Source: Rhynchonema sp. JSB1_4
Lineage: Eukaryota > Nematoda > Chromadorea > Monhysterida > Xyalidae
NCBI GenBank assembly: GCA_030248065.1
Contig: JASAMV010003151.1
Location: forward strand, 1 to 64,000
Direction of reading: 5' to 3'
DNA: 64,000 bases
The position numbers and the translations under genes were made by a program. Shown piece by piece: positions 35,250 through 48,300 of the stretch; the first letter of the stretch is position 1; every line of letters begins with the position of its first letter. The notes under the pieces were generated by a model, which saw only the letters and a program-made list of their open reading frames with translations, was not told where the DNA came from and searched no databases.

Positions 35250-38200
35250 GCCGTGTCGATTTGTGGAAACGTTATGCAAATCAAACGAATTGTAAAAGAA
35301 ACAGACTGACATTATATTTGAAAGCATTTGCAAGTGGTCAAATTCCAGGCAGACCCACGCACGACCCGGACATACTGTAGCTCGCTACTCACTTTCAGCA
35401 GACACCAACACCGAGTGACCCAACACCCGCCCTACATGTACTGTATGCATAATGTCTGTCACATACAACATTACACATTGATGAGTCTCCACGGTGGCTG
35501 GCGGAGGAAAATTTATGGTTATGTCATGCTCGTAAATGTGTGTGTGGTGCGGTGGAAAAGGCTAACACTAATGTCGTTGACACGGCGGAATTCAGCCCCG
35601 AATTGGCGCAATAATTGTGCATCGCATCGATGCCCGGCGCTGACCACTTGCGTCAATGACATTAGAATAAGTCAAGGAAAGCAATCTGCTCGTCAGATAG
35701 AAATGTGAATGGCGTGTCATTTACTGTCTCTATAATATGTGCATGTGGCTGTTTTGGGACCAACACCATTACTGGAATTGCAGATGCGCGTGTAAACAGC
35801 GCCATTTGCTTCCAACACACGACACACTTTGCGCATTCATAGACTTGTCAAAGCACCTGCCAGTGCCAAAGTCGTGGAAAAGTCGATGGATATAAAAACG
35901 GTCAATTCGATGTATGAAGCAGCAACGATCGTTCAAAAAATTCATTGTTCGGTGTATTATTCCTTCTTTGTTGCGCTTCGCCGTTTAAATTTTTCCACAA
36001 TAAGTCTTGCAGACTCGTTGCGTTGCGTTTAAGTCTGACCTTGACAGAATCAAGACAGAGGGGAGGGACAAAATATTGACTTTGGAAAATATTGTCAAAA
36101 TAATGACATGGGAAGAGAGAGAGATGTCTCTTAGTTTCATAAATAATCGTCTTTCATTCTTTTGCATGTCTGGTTGTTGTTCATATTTTTCATGTTATTG
36201 TGTGCCCATGCGCTTATGATGGCGAGTAAAAAATCGTCTCAACGGAGTACAATCTACGTACATGACCCCAAAACCAACCCCGGGTCGGCTCTGGCCAGCC
36301 AAGCATAAGAGCATTTTAATGCACACAGCACACAGGAAAGCGGGCTGAGCAGCATTCGCTTCGTGCCTATGCACACAACACAAGCACAAGGCGAGCGATG
36401 TTTTCAGCATTGTACCTACATACAACATAATATCATTGCCTCAACAACACCATTGGGGCCCATCGCGGTTCCAGAGAACAGCGGCCATGCTTGGAGCGGA
36501 TTCCCCTCATCAGAACTGCCGGCTGCCCCCTTGGTGAGCAGAATGTGTGTGTTTGTGAGCGAATGAATATTCGCTATGCGCGTATGTGGTCGCTTGTTCC
36601 TCAATGCGCTATATAATATCAAACCCCTTCCAGCGTGTCCGTGCGTGGACGGAACACAAGGCGACAGACACACACAAGCAAAGGTTCAGTTCGGTCCATA
36701 ATTTCAGCAGCAGTTGAGACAGCAGAGACAGATTCGCGGCGCATTTGCGGCATTGAGCAGTGTTCGCGCTGCTTGCCTCTCTGCCTACAAGGTATACCTA
36801 CCTATCAGTTGCCAGCTTCTCAGAGTTCTCTGCTTGCTTTTGCTACTCTTCATCTCAGCTCAACTCGTGTTCCGCGCAAGGCAGCTTTGTGCGCTTTGCT
36901 TGCCCACAGCTCAACTGTGTTTTATGGTCTTGCTGCTGTCTAGTTGTGTCCTGTCAGTCAGTCACACACAAAAAATATTCCCATCCAACCTGAACAAGAG
37001 AACAGACAAAACAACAACGTATAAGCCGCTCCCTGCCCGGCTGTCGTAATAGTATAATGCGGCACTAACTAACTAGTACTTGTTCGCTTGTACGTATGTG
37101 GCATTGCAGGTTGTGTGGCCCGAAGCAAGCCTCCAGTAGTGATGTCTCTCTCTCTCTCTCTCTGCGTGTGTGTTTTTGTTGCTGGCAGCAAGCGGTACCA
37201 TTTGAAGCTCTTTCTCTCTCCTTTGCTGCGTGTGATTTAGATGCCAGCGCCAAAAACACAAACACACACACACTGTCCTCTCAATGGCCCAAATTCTCGA
37301 ACTCTCCACCGCCAGCGGGGGCGGTGGTGCAGCAGTAATATTGGATATATCTGACGCTCGCTACCTCGGTGCGTAATTTCCCTTTCATTCTAAAATTAGT
37401 GCGCGCTTTGAACACATGGCCTCTGTTCGCGTAAGCACGCTACAGATTGAGGTCCCTCCGTTGCAAGTTGTCATCATCATGTTTGGGGGCGCAATCACCC
37501 CCCGGTGGCGGTTGCGTTTTCGAGAGATTGGACCAATGTTGCCTGTTGCCCGTAGCTGCCAGTAATTCTGTTGAGCCAAAAAAACCATACGCACACTAAC
37601 AACGGAATATGAGAGTTGGTGTGAACCAATCATATAATGCAACCATAGCCCGTCGCTGCTCCAGCTAAAATGTGCACTTTTGGCTCACAGTATGGGTGCT
37701 ACTGCTACACCACTACACATGTGGCCCGGCGTAGTATATGTGCATAGTACGTTTTGCGCCCGCACGCGCGCACGTTTGCGAGAGCACCCATGTATTTAAC
37801 TTTTAACTGGGGCCAACCAAATTGGCGCTAACTCAGCGCTATCGACGAGGCAATAGGCGCATTTTTGCTGCTACGGCTTACCAAGCGTCTATGCGCAACA
37901 TTATGTACTATGCTTGCGTATAATGTGCTAGTCAGGCAGTCAGCCAAGTTTTCCCGACCCTTGCGCTATCAGTACATTGAACGTTTTTGATGTGACAAAC
38001 GATTGAGCCATACGCACTACTTGTGGCTCATGTACGATAACTTTTCAACATCACCTGACCTAAAACCTCTTAACGCAGCGCATCTCTGGACTTACCGAGC
38101 GGGCAGTCAGTGACGGTGTCACTATGAGGTTTTGCGGAACGCTAACTACTGTTTTTTCACTGATTTTATTTTTTTGGACAGGGAAGTCCTTCTTTCACAC

Positions 38201-39348
38201 ACACTTTTTCAACATTGGTGCCTAAACGTTAGCTCGACGCCGTGTGCCGTTGTTTGGATGAATTTATTTTTCGGAAAGTTGTGTTCTATCACGCAGCTTT
38301 GCGTACTAAAAGGTTTGCCAGCTTTCCGCAGACCGTAGAATGAAATTGAAAAAAAATATGCAAACTAACGAGCGGCTCGAAAACCGTTTTTGCTAGTACG
38401 CGTTTCTCATCAAAATTCCTCAGGTTTAACAATCCGTCCCCTGGTTGATGGCTTGTTTTTTTGGTGTCATTATCGCCCGTTTTCGTGTGAAATTATTGCT
38501 CTCGTGCAATTTTCATTTTTTTTAGTTCTCAACACATTGCAGTGGAAAATGCGGTTAATGTGTTTGGGTTATAATTGCGGTACTACACGACGTTATGATC
38601 TGCATCGATTTCAGTTCTTGCGTACCGCTGTGTGAAACATTACCCCCGTTCGGATTGTTGTTTGATGCCACCATGCTATGCCATTCAGTACGTCATATTT
38701 GACCTTTTTCTCACCAAATTATTCGTGCCTGTGCCCATTAATCGATGTAATTTTTAACCGTTTTTTCACCCAATCATTTCTGCGCAATTACATTTTGCCC
38801 GTGTGTACCATGCCATTTCAACCTGACTATACCATTTGAACTGTGCATTATTCGCCCTCATCGTCTCGGCAAACTGAACCCTGAATTTTACAGATCGTAA
38901 ATTTAATTTGCACTTTCAGAATATCAATCAAGCGTGCGATCAATCAAATAATAATTATCAGTCAACCTTGGCTAAGATTATAGCCCATGAACAACTTGCC
39001 TTTGGACTTGACGACATCGTGAGAAAGCCAGGTTATTCTCAAATACACACTTCATTTTATTAATTTTCATTTTCGGCCACGGGTTTTTTTACCCGGTACA
39101 CTTTTCGTTCATGGTCGAGGTTTTTGAACCTTTATGCATTGATTTTACAAAAAAAACAGTGATGAACTTGAACAGCAACGTGCTTTTTGGTTGTGCGTTG
39201 CATCCTATTTTCGCCGACGGGTGGTGCACTAGGTCATCGTCAGTGCAAATGGACTAGATAGCCAGGTGACCCATGAAAACACGAGCTGGCGTTGGCTGAT
39301 GTTTCACCACTCCTATATAATAATAACAGGCGATCGGCCGAGAGTCGG
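35250..39348. other. No confident gene; possible exons near 35844 and 36010
   Basis: A frame at 35844-35950 (VKAPASAKVVEKSMDIKTVN) and one following TCTTGCAG at about 36010-36130 (KSDLDRIKTEGRDKILTLEN) have protein-like composition and could be exons of an unknown + strand gene. They could not be joined with confidence. The rest includes CT repeats (37143-37162) and short overlapping frames. This stretch may also hold the 5' untranslated exon and promoter of alpha-catulin. Confidence 0.3.
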
Positions 39349-42300
39349 ATGACCGTGCATCGGTCCGGCTTGCGAGCTGGCGAAACGGGTCCACCCAACA
39401 TCATCGGTCAACAAGAAACAACACCTATTTCGCCAACTACGACAAACATGCACAAGCAGCAGATAGCAATGCAGCAGCAGTTGCCCAGCAGTTCCACACC
39501 CATGGTCTGTCTTCTTCTCGTGCTTATTTTTTGTTTGGAGGATCGTTAATTTTGATTTTTGGTGCTGGTTGTGGGTTTGGTGGAATCCTATTTGCAACTG
39601 ATGTAATGTGGATGCATATAGTTGGTTTTTCTCGAACTTAGCGTTAGGCAAAGTCAAACTGAAGCCAGTAGTGAATGTGGTCCACATCAAGTTCAGTAAA
39701 TTCCGGTTTTATTGACGACGCATGAATATGTACAAGTCACCTATCGTCCTGGCTTAGGCTCAGCCAATAAACACATGAAATACACTCAAATTCGAGGGCA
39801 ACGCCTGGCCTATGCCTAAAACTTTTAAGCCTGTGACAGCGGTGTGGTGACTAAACCCAGAAATTCTCAATCTCAACCCATTGAAACAACTTTGCCTACA
39901 GCAGATGCCAATGAGCGTGGCAATGAGCAGTGCCACGACGGGGTCGAACTACCACCGGCAGCAGCCGCCCGTACCACCGCACGGCACTGTACGCTTCGAT
40001 CCGCGCAATCTGGAGATAAAGACGAAGTCCGTCGAACAAACGCTCGTGCCGCTCGTGTCACAGGTACGTATACACGGTGTACAGTGCTTTTCACAAGTTT
40101 TGAACCAAATAACGTGTGTTGTGTGACTTGCACAGTCTACTCCAGTGGTCAATAAAAAAAATTTTTTATTCGAACCCCTTTTTTTAAAAAAATTTTTTTA
40201 ATTAAACCTTTTTTTATTCCAGCCAAAATCTGCCCAACACGATAAAAAATGAGCGCTCAAGTACAAAATAGGGGTATTTTTGTTACATAATGTGTTCTAA
40301 GTGCATATAAAGCACAGGTGATACGAAAACCATGCTATCCAATGGTCGATAAGTACCAACCATAGTCAGGTACACACCCGCACCCTTCCCCAGGTGGTGC
40401 GGGAAGTGATGGTATGGCTTTCTGATATCGGGATGGGAATTTTGGGTGAAATTATGACGTCTAGGTACACGACCAATGCAAATAAGCTGCACATAGTGTG
40501 AAATTAGAGTGAATACAAAATAGAATCACTCCTTTCGGGTCTGGGGCATGGATAAATAAATGCCCACCCAGTCACATGTATTTTACGTGTGTAGTCATAT
40601 GAGAGGCCCCGTGAGTGTGCGCACTGTGTCTAGGCTAGATGCCACAAAACAACGATTATGGCACCCAATACACCCATGGTAGGGTTAGGTGATGTCAACA
40701 GTAGCAATTTTTATGCAAAAATAGCACTTTTAGAGCAAAAAAATAGAGAAATTTTCGAATTTTGAATAAAAAAATTTTTTTTTAACTTTTGGAACTAATT
40801 TTAAAAAAAAATTTTTTTTACAACCACTGGTTTACACTCTCTATAATGAACCTCCGGATGAAGAGCCGCTGTGTTGGTGAACAGATGTGTGGTCTCGTTG
40901 ATATCCTATCAACCGCTATGTAATGGTGAATGAAGGTGCAAATCTCGATATGTAGTTAGGGGGAACTTTATAATTATATCACAGAGCAGAGCAGTGATAA
41001 AAACTTTATTTTGTGTATCTTATTCTAGATCACAACGTTGGTGAACTATAAGGAGAAATACTTTGGCAAACCGCGCAACGACAAAGCGATGCGACAGGCT
41101 ATGAAGGTATACCTGCATGTACACACACTGACAGCTTCTTCTGTTCAAATTTTGATTTGGGTTCCATTTCTGATCATTCTGGGCTCACGCCTGGTGTCGC
41201 AAGTATACCCAATGAGGAAATACTGTAGGCAGCATTTCTTTCGTCTTATATGTTTTTCGTCTAAAATTTGCGGGACCGCTAATACTACACAATGTTCTAT
41301 TGGTCGCACAATGACTATATAAGAATTCATCAAATCAATCCTGATTTTCACGTTCAGTCACTCTTAACCACTGTGCTATTTGTGATTCTCACAAAACATT
41401 TTGAGCTGAAAATAATCTAGCAGATCAACCACGTTGCCGCAGGCCTGAAACATTCCCTTTACTACATGTTTTGTGTGCGATCACGCAACGCAACGTCATT
41501 GCCCCGTCACTTTCCCGCTTTACGATTCAGGAAAAAAATTTGACCAATTCTTATAAAGTCATTGTGCGACCAATACCTGCTGACAGCGCAATCCGCCTGC
41601 CTTGACAAACAAACGGTGCACCAGGTCGCCATCAGTGCGTCAGCCAATAATCACACAGTACTCACAGTGCCTGTGCACGATATTTTTACATATCGCACAC
41701 CTTGCCTGATTTTTCAGGTTGGCGCAGCGGTCCAGTCGGCGGTGGAGCGTTTCGTGACCGTCGGTGAAACGATCGCCGATGAAAATCCCGATATTCAACC
41801 GGAAATGTACGACGCTTGCCACGATGCCCGCACTGCTGGTTGGTCATAAATTTTGGAGATATGGGATCTGATTTTGGGCCACTTGTTGTGACTGCTTTTT
41901 TAATTTGAGGACGTGTATACATACAGTATGTATGTACACACGTACACGTATATGTATATTTCGAGATGTATACTAATATTTCCACTGCTAATTTCGCTTG
42001 ATAACGTAATTTGTATGTATACTTTTGTGTACATGCGTTTTTTGAACTTGGGCCATTTTTGCCCGGATGCGAAAAGTTACGCTGCCCGGCGTTTTTTTAC
42101 AAAAATACGCTTGTTTGATCGGAGTAGCAAATTTTGCATGCGCAGCATGCGCACCTACATAGAGACATGCATGGATGTTCAAAGTAACCTAAATCTACTC
42201 AAGCTAAATTGCATCAGAAAGCTGTGCTTACTGCAACTTCGCGGTTACAGAGTCGTAGCGTCACGGTGTTATAGAGTCCAAAAAAATGGCTGCACCACGT

Positions 42301-45300
42301 TAAATGCCTTCACCCACCGCATTTGCGGGGCCAGATTTTAGTCCACAAATAATATAAACATAATCTTCAGTTTATCGTCGGGACCCACTAAAATTGCCGC
42401 AGAACTCGGCCGGAAATTGCCCGTATCGACTGGGTTGTTGCCTCTGCGTCTTCGAGGCTTCCCTCCGGTCGGGACGCGGCATTTGAGCTCACAGAAGGGT
42501 CCTTGACCGGATGTCAGCTAATATGTATTTTCAGATTAGGCGCACGCAAAAAGTTGGAAATACACATGCATTACGGTAGGAAATGTTGCGTTTTTGTCCC
42601 TCTGATGTTCATTACCACGAAGGCTTATATACCTAATTTGTTCTGAAAAAAAATGACTAAAGGTTGGGTCCAAAAAATGCGGTACCAAAAATATGAACGC
42701 GCATGCTGCGTGCATGTACTGTATATGTATGCATACAGTAGCTTGTTAAGTTTGTGTGAATTCAGATATACTTTCATCAATTTCAGGAAATTCAGTAACC
42801 GGTTTTATTGCCTAGGACGGGGGGGGGGGCTAACTGGCTGACTGTGACGTTGGGTCGTAAACTGCCGTGGGTAGAAATTTTTTATATCTGTTTTTGTTTG
42901 TAAAATTACGGCATCAAAATTACCAAAGTGCTGAAATCGTGTCGATGTTGTTTTACGCCTCAGAATTTACCCGTTATCCTGCTGTACGCACACGCACTTC
43001 CGATTTCTGAGCATCAACTTTAAAATAAATTCTCTTGCTACCAGCAAGATACATTCAGTGCAGCATGAGTGAATCAAACTATCCATATGTCCAACGCAAC
43101 GGTCAAATTAGCTTCACATTGTTTTCGAATACCGTCTGTACACACGTGACTTGAATACGTTAGCCACGACGCTGGCCTCCTCTCTACTACGGCACAAAGT
43201 TCATTGATGCTTGAGGGAGGCCCATTCATGAGTAACTTTTGAAGCAGCGAGGTACATATTTACGCTGAATGAGACTCAGCACCATTGGCCATAGTTTTTA
43301 CCTACTGTAGCAACAATTAAGCACACGAGCTCCGGGGGTAAAAACCATTGAACCACCACTATGAAACGAGCTAAACGCATTAACTATGCAAACACACACA
43401 CACACACACACGTTAAAGAGAATAATGAAAATAGCGCAAGTTCGGTGGTGCGAATCGATTTTCGCGTTTTCCCGTCGTTAAAAGCGGTTTGGTCGAATTG
43501 TTTTCAGAAAAAATGCCTCCAAAACACTCATCTGAACCTTCGGGGCAAATCTGATTGCCACACACACCACCGGCGTTGCTCTAAACTTAAACTTGCACAG
43601 CACCTGGGGTCACGTGAGAGTCCCAAAGGACTATTCTGAACACAGTGAGCCACAGCAAAATTAAGAAACACGTGGCCATAATGAGATTGGGGAGCATAAC
43701 AAAAAATATAAAAGAGAGATACTATTGTACAAAAATTGCACATTCAAATAAAAAAATTATGCTCGGCACACCCAGAAAAGTTTTATCAAAAAATAGAGCA
43801 TAGCATAAACATCCTAGATCAAAAGTCGTACATGCTGAATTTTATGCGCAGGTGCCACCATAGCCAGCCTCAACACATTCGACGTTTCGGGCATGGGTGC
43901 TCTCGAAAACGGGGTCTCATCAACCACAAATGTGAAAATTGATAAAAGTTAGCGCCGATATTTCGATTAATTTATGCGTAATATGAAATTTAACAGAAAA
44001 TTCCGACAGGTAATCGTGCCTGATTTTTCAAGGTGCATTAGTGCGCGCTGCGCGTCAGCTGCTGTCGAGTGTCACTCGGGTGCTATTGCTCGCAGATCGC
44101 GTCTGCGTCAGACATATCCTGAAGAGCGAAGATAAGGTTTGTTATTTTTTGTGATGTTTTTAAAATTTTTGTACTGTGCTTGAAACATCAGGTAGACAGG
44201 TTGTGTCATGCATATTTCCCCCAAAATATCAGTGATCGGTACAATGATCACTGATGGTGATGGACTATGCAGGTGTATGATCTTCAGTGGTTTTGTATTT
44301 GCCAGACCGCATTGTCTCATTGCCATAAAAGAGTCGATAGCACCATAGTTGTAGACCGTAGCCAGCTGGCTGATGTTTCACAGATTATACATAAATCATT
44401 TCAGGTCGCCTACTCACTCACACGTCTAGAGACGACGACAAATTTCACGGAATTCGTCAAATTGTTCACGAACTTCGGCACCGAAATGGTCGATCTCGCG
44501 TATCGAACCGGCGACCGGCAGAACGTTAGATTTTGTTATTTGAATAAAAAATTGTCTGTCTATACCACATCTGTATCAATTTTGGTGATCGGATCGGATC
44601 AGCCCTGCCTATTCTGTTGATGATATTTCGAGATTTACAGCGATGCCACCATTTGATCTTGACAAGCAAATCTCAACCGCTATAAATAATGAAATAAAAT
44701 AATTTTTGGCAGGATCACTTACAATTTCACGAGACCAAAGGAGGTCTGACCTGACTAAATAAACAAGTAAAAGTTTCGATCCCGGCCAAAAGTCAGATCA
44801 TCTCATCCTGATTTGTCAAGGAAATCTCAACACCTGATGTTTCAGGACATGAAAAGTGAGAAACGTCGCGCGCAAATGCACGTTGCGCGTGTGCAACTGG
44901 AGCGGGACACCATGATGCTGCTGACGGCTGCCAAGGTGAGCACTGATGATGACCCGGTGCACCTTTTGTCAGAATTCTGTAGCGCGATATTTTTCTCTTT
45001 TCAATTTCAGACATTATTACGCCATCCGGACACCGAATCAGCGAGACAGACGCGTGATGGTGTTTTTCGACAGATGCGAGCCGCGTTACAGCTCATAGGT
45101 AGGTATGCCGTAGAGTTTGTGTGTGTCAATTGATCGGCTTCTTCAGAAGTCATTTTGCTATCACGGTGCTACGGCTATCATGATGGCACTGAATTCATGA
45201 TTGGTTTGGCGACCAGAATATCGCATTGCATCATGGAACTCAGTATTGTAAATGTCGCTGCATGCAGAGCCCGGTATCAAATTCGATTCGGTTCGGATCG

Positions 45301-48300
45301 TCTGTATCTGATTTTTTGCATCTGAAATATTTTACTGCTTACAATACTGTGAACTTTAACCACTATGCAAAAAATGTGTAAAGCCCACTCTGGCATAAAT
45401 CAGTGGTGCACAGAAGTACACAAAGTCATAGTCAAAATTAAGTTGATGATACACCCTTCATCGCACCAACTATATGTATTCTTTCCTTCCAACATCAGGC
45501 ATGTGCGTGTGTGACGGTGTGTTACCGTATGACCCGGTACGTTTTTTTGCCGGAATCACCACAATTGAAGAGGAACCACTTGATATCGCTATGCAACTTA
45601 CGGTTAATGCGGCGCTGAAACAATTACTGGTGAGTGGCTCCCTGATTTATCAAGGAAATGTTGTTTCTGAACGCGTGCCTGATATTTCAAGGACACTCTC
45701 GAAATGGTGCGTATCACAAGCGGCAATATCGCCGTTGGTGTCAAAGAACGACTAACTCAGGTTCGTACACTTAAGAACGAATTTCTGATTGTCCTTTGTT
45801 TATATAAAAAATGCGGAAAAATTAAACTTGATAGGATCTGGTTTGGTCACGCAATTGTTTTGATAGTCGACATTTTACTGATGCCCGACTTTCGGCAGTT
45901 TCCAGGCAGTATATGTATCGGACAGTATGGTTCTACAGATTTTAGATTTGTGAGATCGGTGAAGCTCGACATGCATACATACGATAACTGAAAACAGACA
46001 CGTGAGAAACACAAATCGTATCTTTATCTAAAACACCACTTTGGGACCCATAATGTTTCAGGCCCTAAACAGCGTGTGCGAAATGACCCAGGACTTTACG
46101 GACAGCGCCTACACACCGCATCACCACAGAGAGCAGATACTGGACTTTCTTGAGGAGTGCAGATACGAAGTTGGCAATCTGCTCAGACCCGAAATGGTCA
46201 GTGAAATTTGGAAGCAATATCAGCATGTTTTTCATTCTTGCGTTCATGTTTTTTGCCATTTTATGCTGACTGACTGTGCATGTGCCGGTTTGATTTTGAA
46301 ATGAGCTTGTAGATTATGGCAAATGAGGTTCAGCATTGGCACTGAAAGGATTCCGTTTTTTTGGCAGGAGAAAGGCCTAAAGACGCACTGTTTCCATTTT
46401 TTAAGAGAACCAACATTTCGTTCTTTGTCTACGTCTGAGGTATTTACAGATTGAATATTCTTATTCTGAAATGATGTGTCCAGCATCATGTCACTATAAA
46501 GAGAGCAGACCATATCGTTTCCAGGAGCACCCAGCCACTCTGCAGTCAGAGGGCATTGAAGTGACGGTGCAACGCCTGAATCGACGATTGAAGGATCTGA
46601 GGAAACAGTTGCAAATCGTGGCTATGGATCAGGTTAGATAAAATATTCTGACGGTGTCCTGATGTATCTCCAGTCTGTCCTGGAGACAGAAATAAATCGA
46701 CAACAGCACGTCAATCGATGGTGCGGTGTACAATAGTCACTCTTAACTTACTGTATGTAATCCAATGTTTCGACCTGGTTTATGGACAGGTGGTGCGCCA
46801 TGTCATCGTTGGTGCTACAACTAACGCACCAGAGCACCACTGTGACCCCAGCAGCACAAACGGCGGATGAATTTGTGCTCACCAACACGGAAAATACGCT
46901 AAAAATCAACTTTGACCCCCGATCGTGCAGGTGGCGGAGGTGTTCCGTGCGAACGAAGACCATCTGATCCTACAAAGCATCAAAGCGTGTAGTGTCTCGG
47001 GTGACATCGACGGTGTCGAAACGTACATCGAAAAGTTTCGCGAACACTCTGAACATATGCAGGAGGCAAGTGCGAATGACGACTTATTGGTTGATTTGTT
47101 ATAATTTCAATAAAATAAATTCCGATCGAGAAATTATATGTAATTTCGGTGAAAATAATTTCTGGAATTTTTCCATTTCTAGATCTGCCGTCTGCTGCAT
47201 CACATATCACTTACGGATGCCTTACACGTGCAAACGGGACATGCGGAACGGGCGCTCAGGGCACTCGCACCACTGGTAAGCAGGCTGGGAGGGTGTATAG
47301 TCCAACCACCAGCTCATGAGACGACTTTTTTAAAGCTTGCTTGGCCGCATTCAAAAATGCTCCAGATACACGTGTTTTCGCAAACAAAAGAAAGAGATTG
47401 GCTGAGGGAGATGATGACAAGTTCCAGCTGGCTGACCTCAATTTGTTGCGTGCTTACGCGAACAGCAGCGTTGTTCAGCACACAAATGTTTTGGGAGTCA
47501 AAAGGGAATTTACGCACCGAGTGGAGAGCGTGTTTTTAAAAAATACGTGCGTTTCTCTTTCTTTCATTTCCGAAATACGTGGAACCGGAACATTGTTGGA
47601 TCCGCACAAGCCAATTTCAAAAAAAGTCGTCTCATGAGTTCGTGGCTGGACTATACAGATTGCAGATTGGTGCAATGTGCACCTAATGTTCACAATGGCT
47701 GGGTATGCTCTTTGCTGGTATTGCATCCAGAGATGCATATTGACTTGGCAGACTATGGCCAAGGCTGAGGTTCAGGGAGTACTCGGTTGGAGCTCTAATT
47801 TCGACCAGCGCAAAAGTTGCTTCTCTACAAAAAGGAACAACTTTCACACGGTCGAAGTTAGCGCTCCAACACCATCGCTAAACACAGGTCACACAAAATT
47901 TGTCCATGCCAAGGGTGAAATTAACCAAACGATCGAGTGGACAGTTCAATGTGCAGTTCGGTGGAATACATATCACTATCGCATGCGCATCCATTTCACT
48001 CAACTTTCCGCACTCAACTCGCCCCTCAACTACTGTTTCGGCAATACCACCCCGTCGTAGTGCAACCGTAGTCGTTGTATAGCATAGTGTGTGCCGGCAA
48101 ATAAAGTTGATACCGTGTCCGATATGCCAACAGTGATATATATTCTATCGAAACAACAACAACAATTGCCCCAATTTCGCCACCTACAGACCATCCAGTC
48201 GGGCCGCACGCTCTGTCTACATCCATCGTCACGCATCGCGCGCGAGAATCTCGAGGTCTTCTGCGACACGTGGGCACAAGCTGTTAATGATGTTTCAAAA

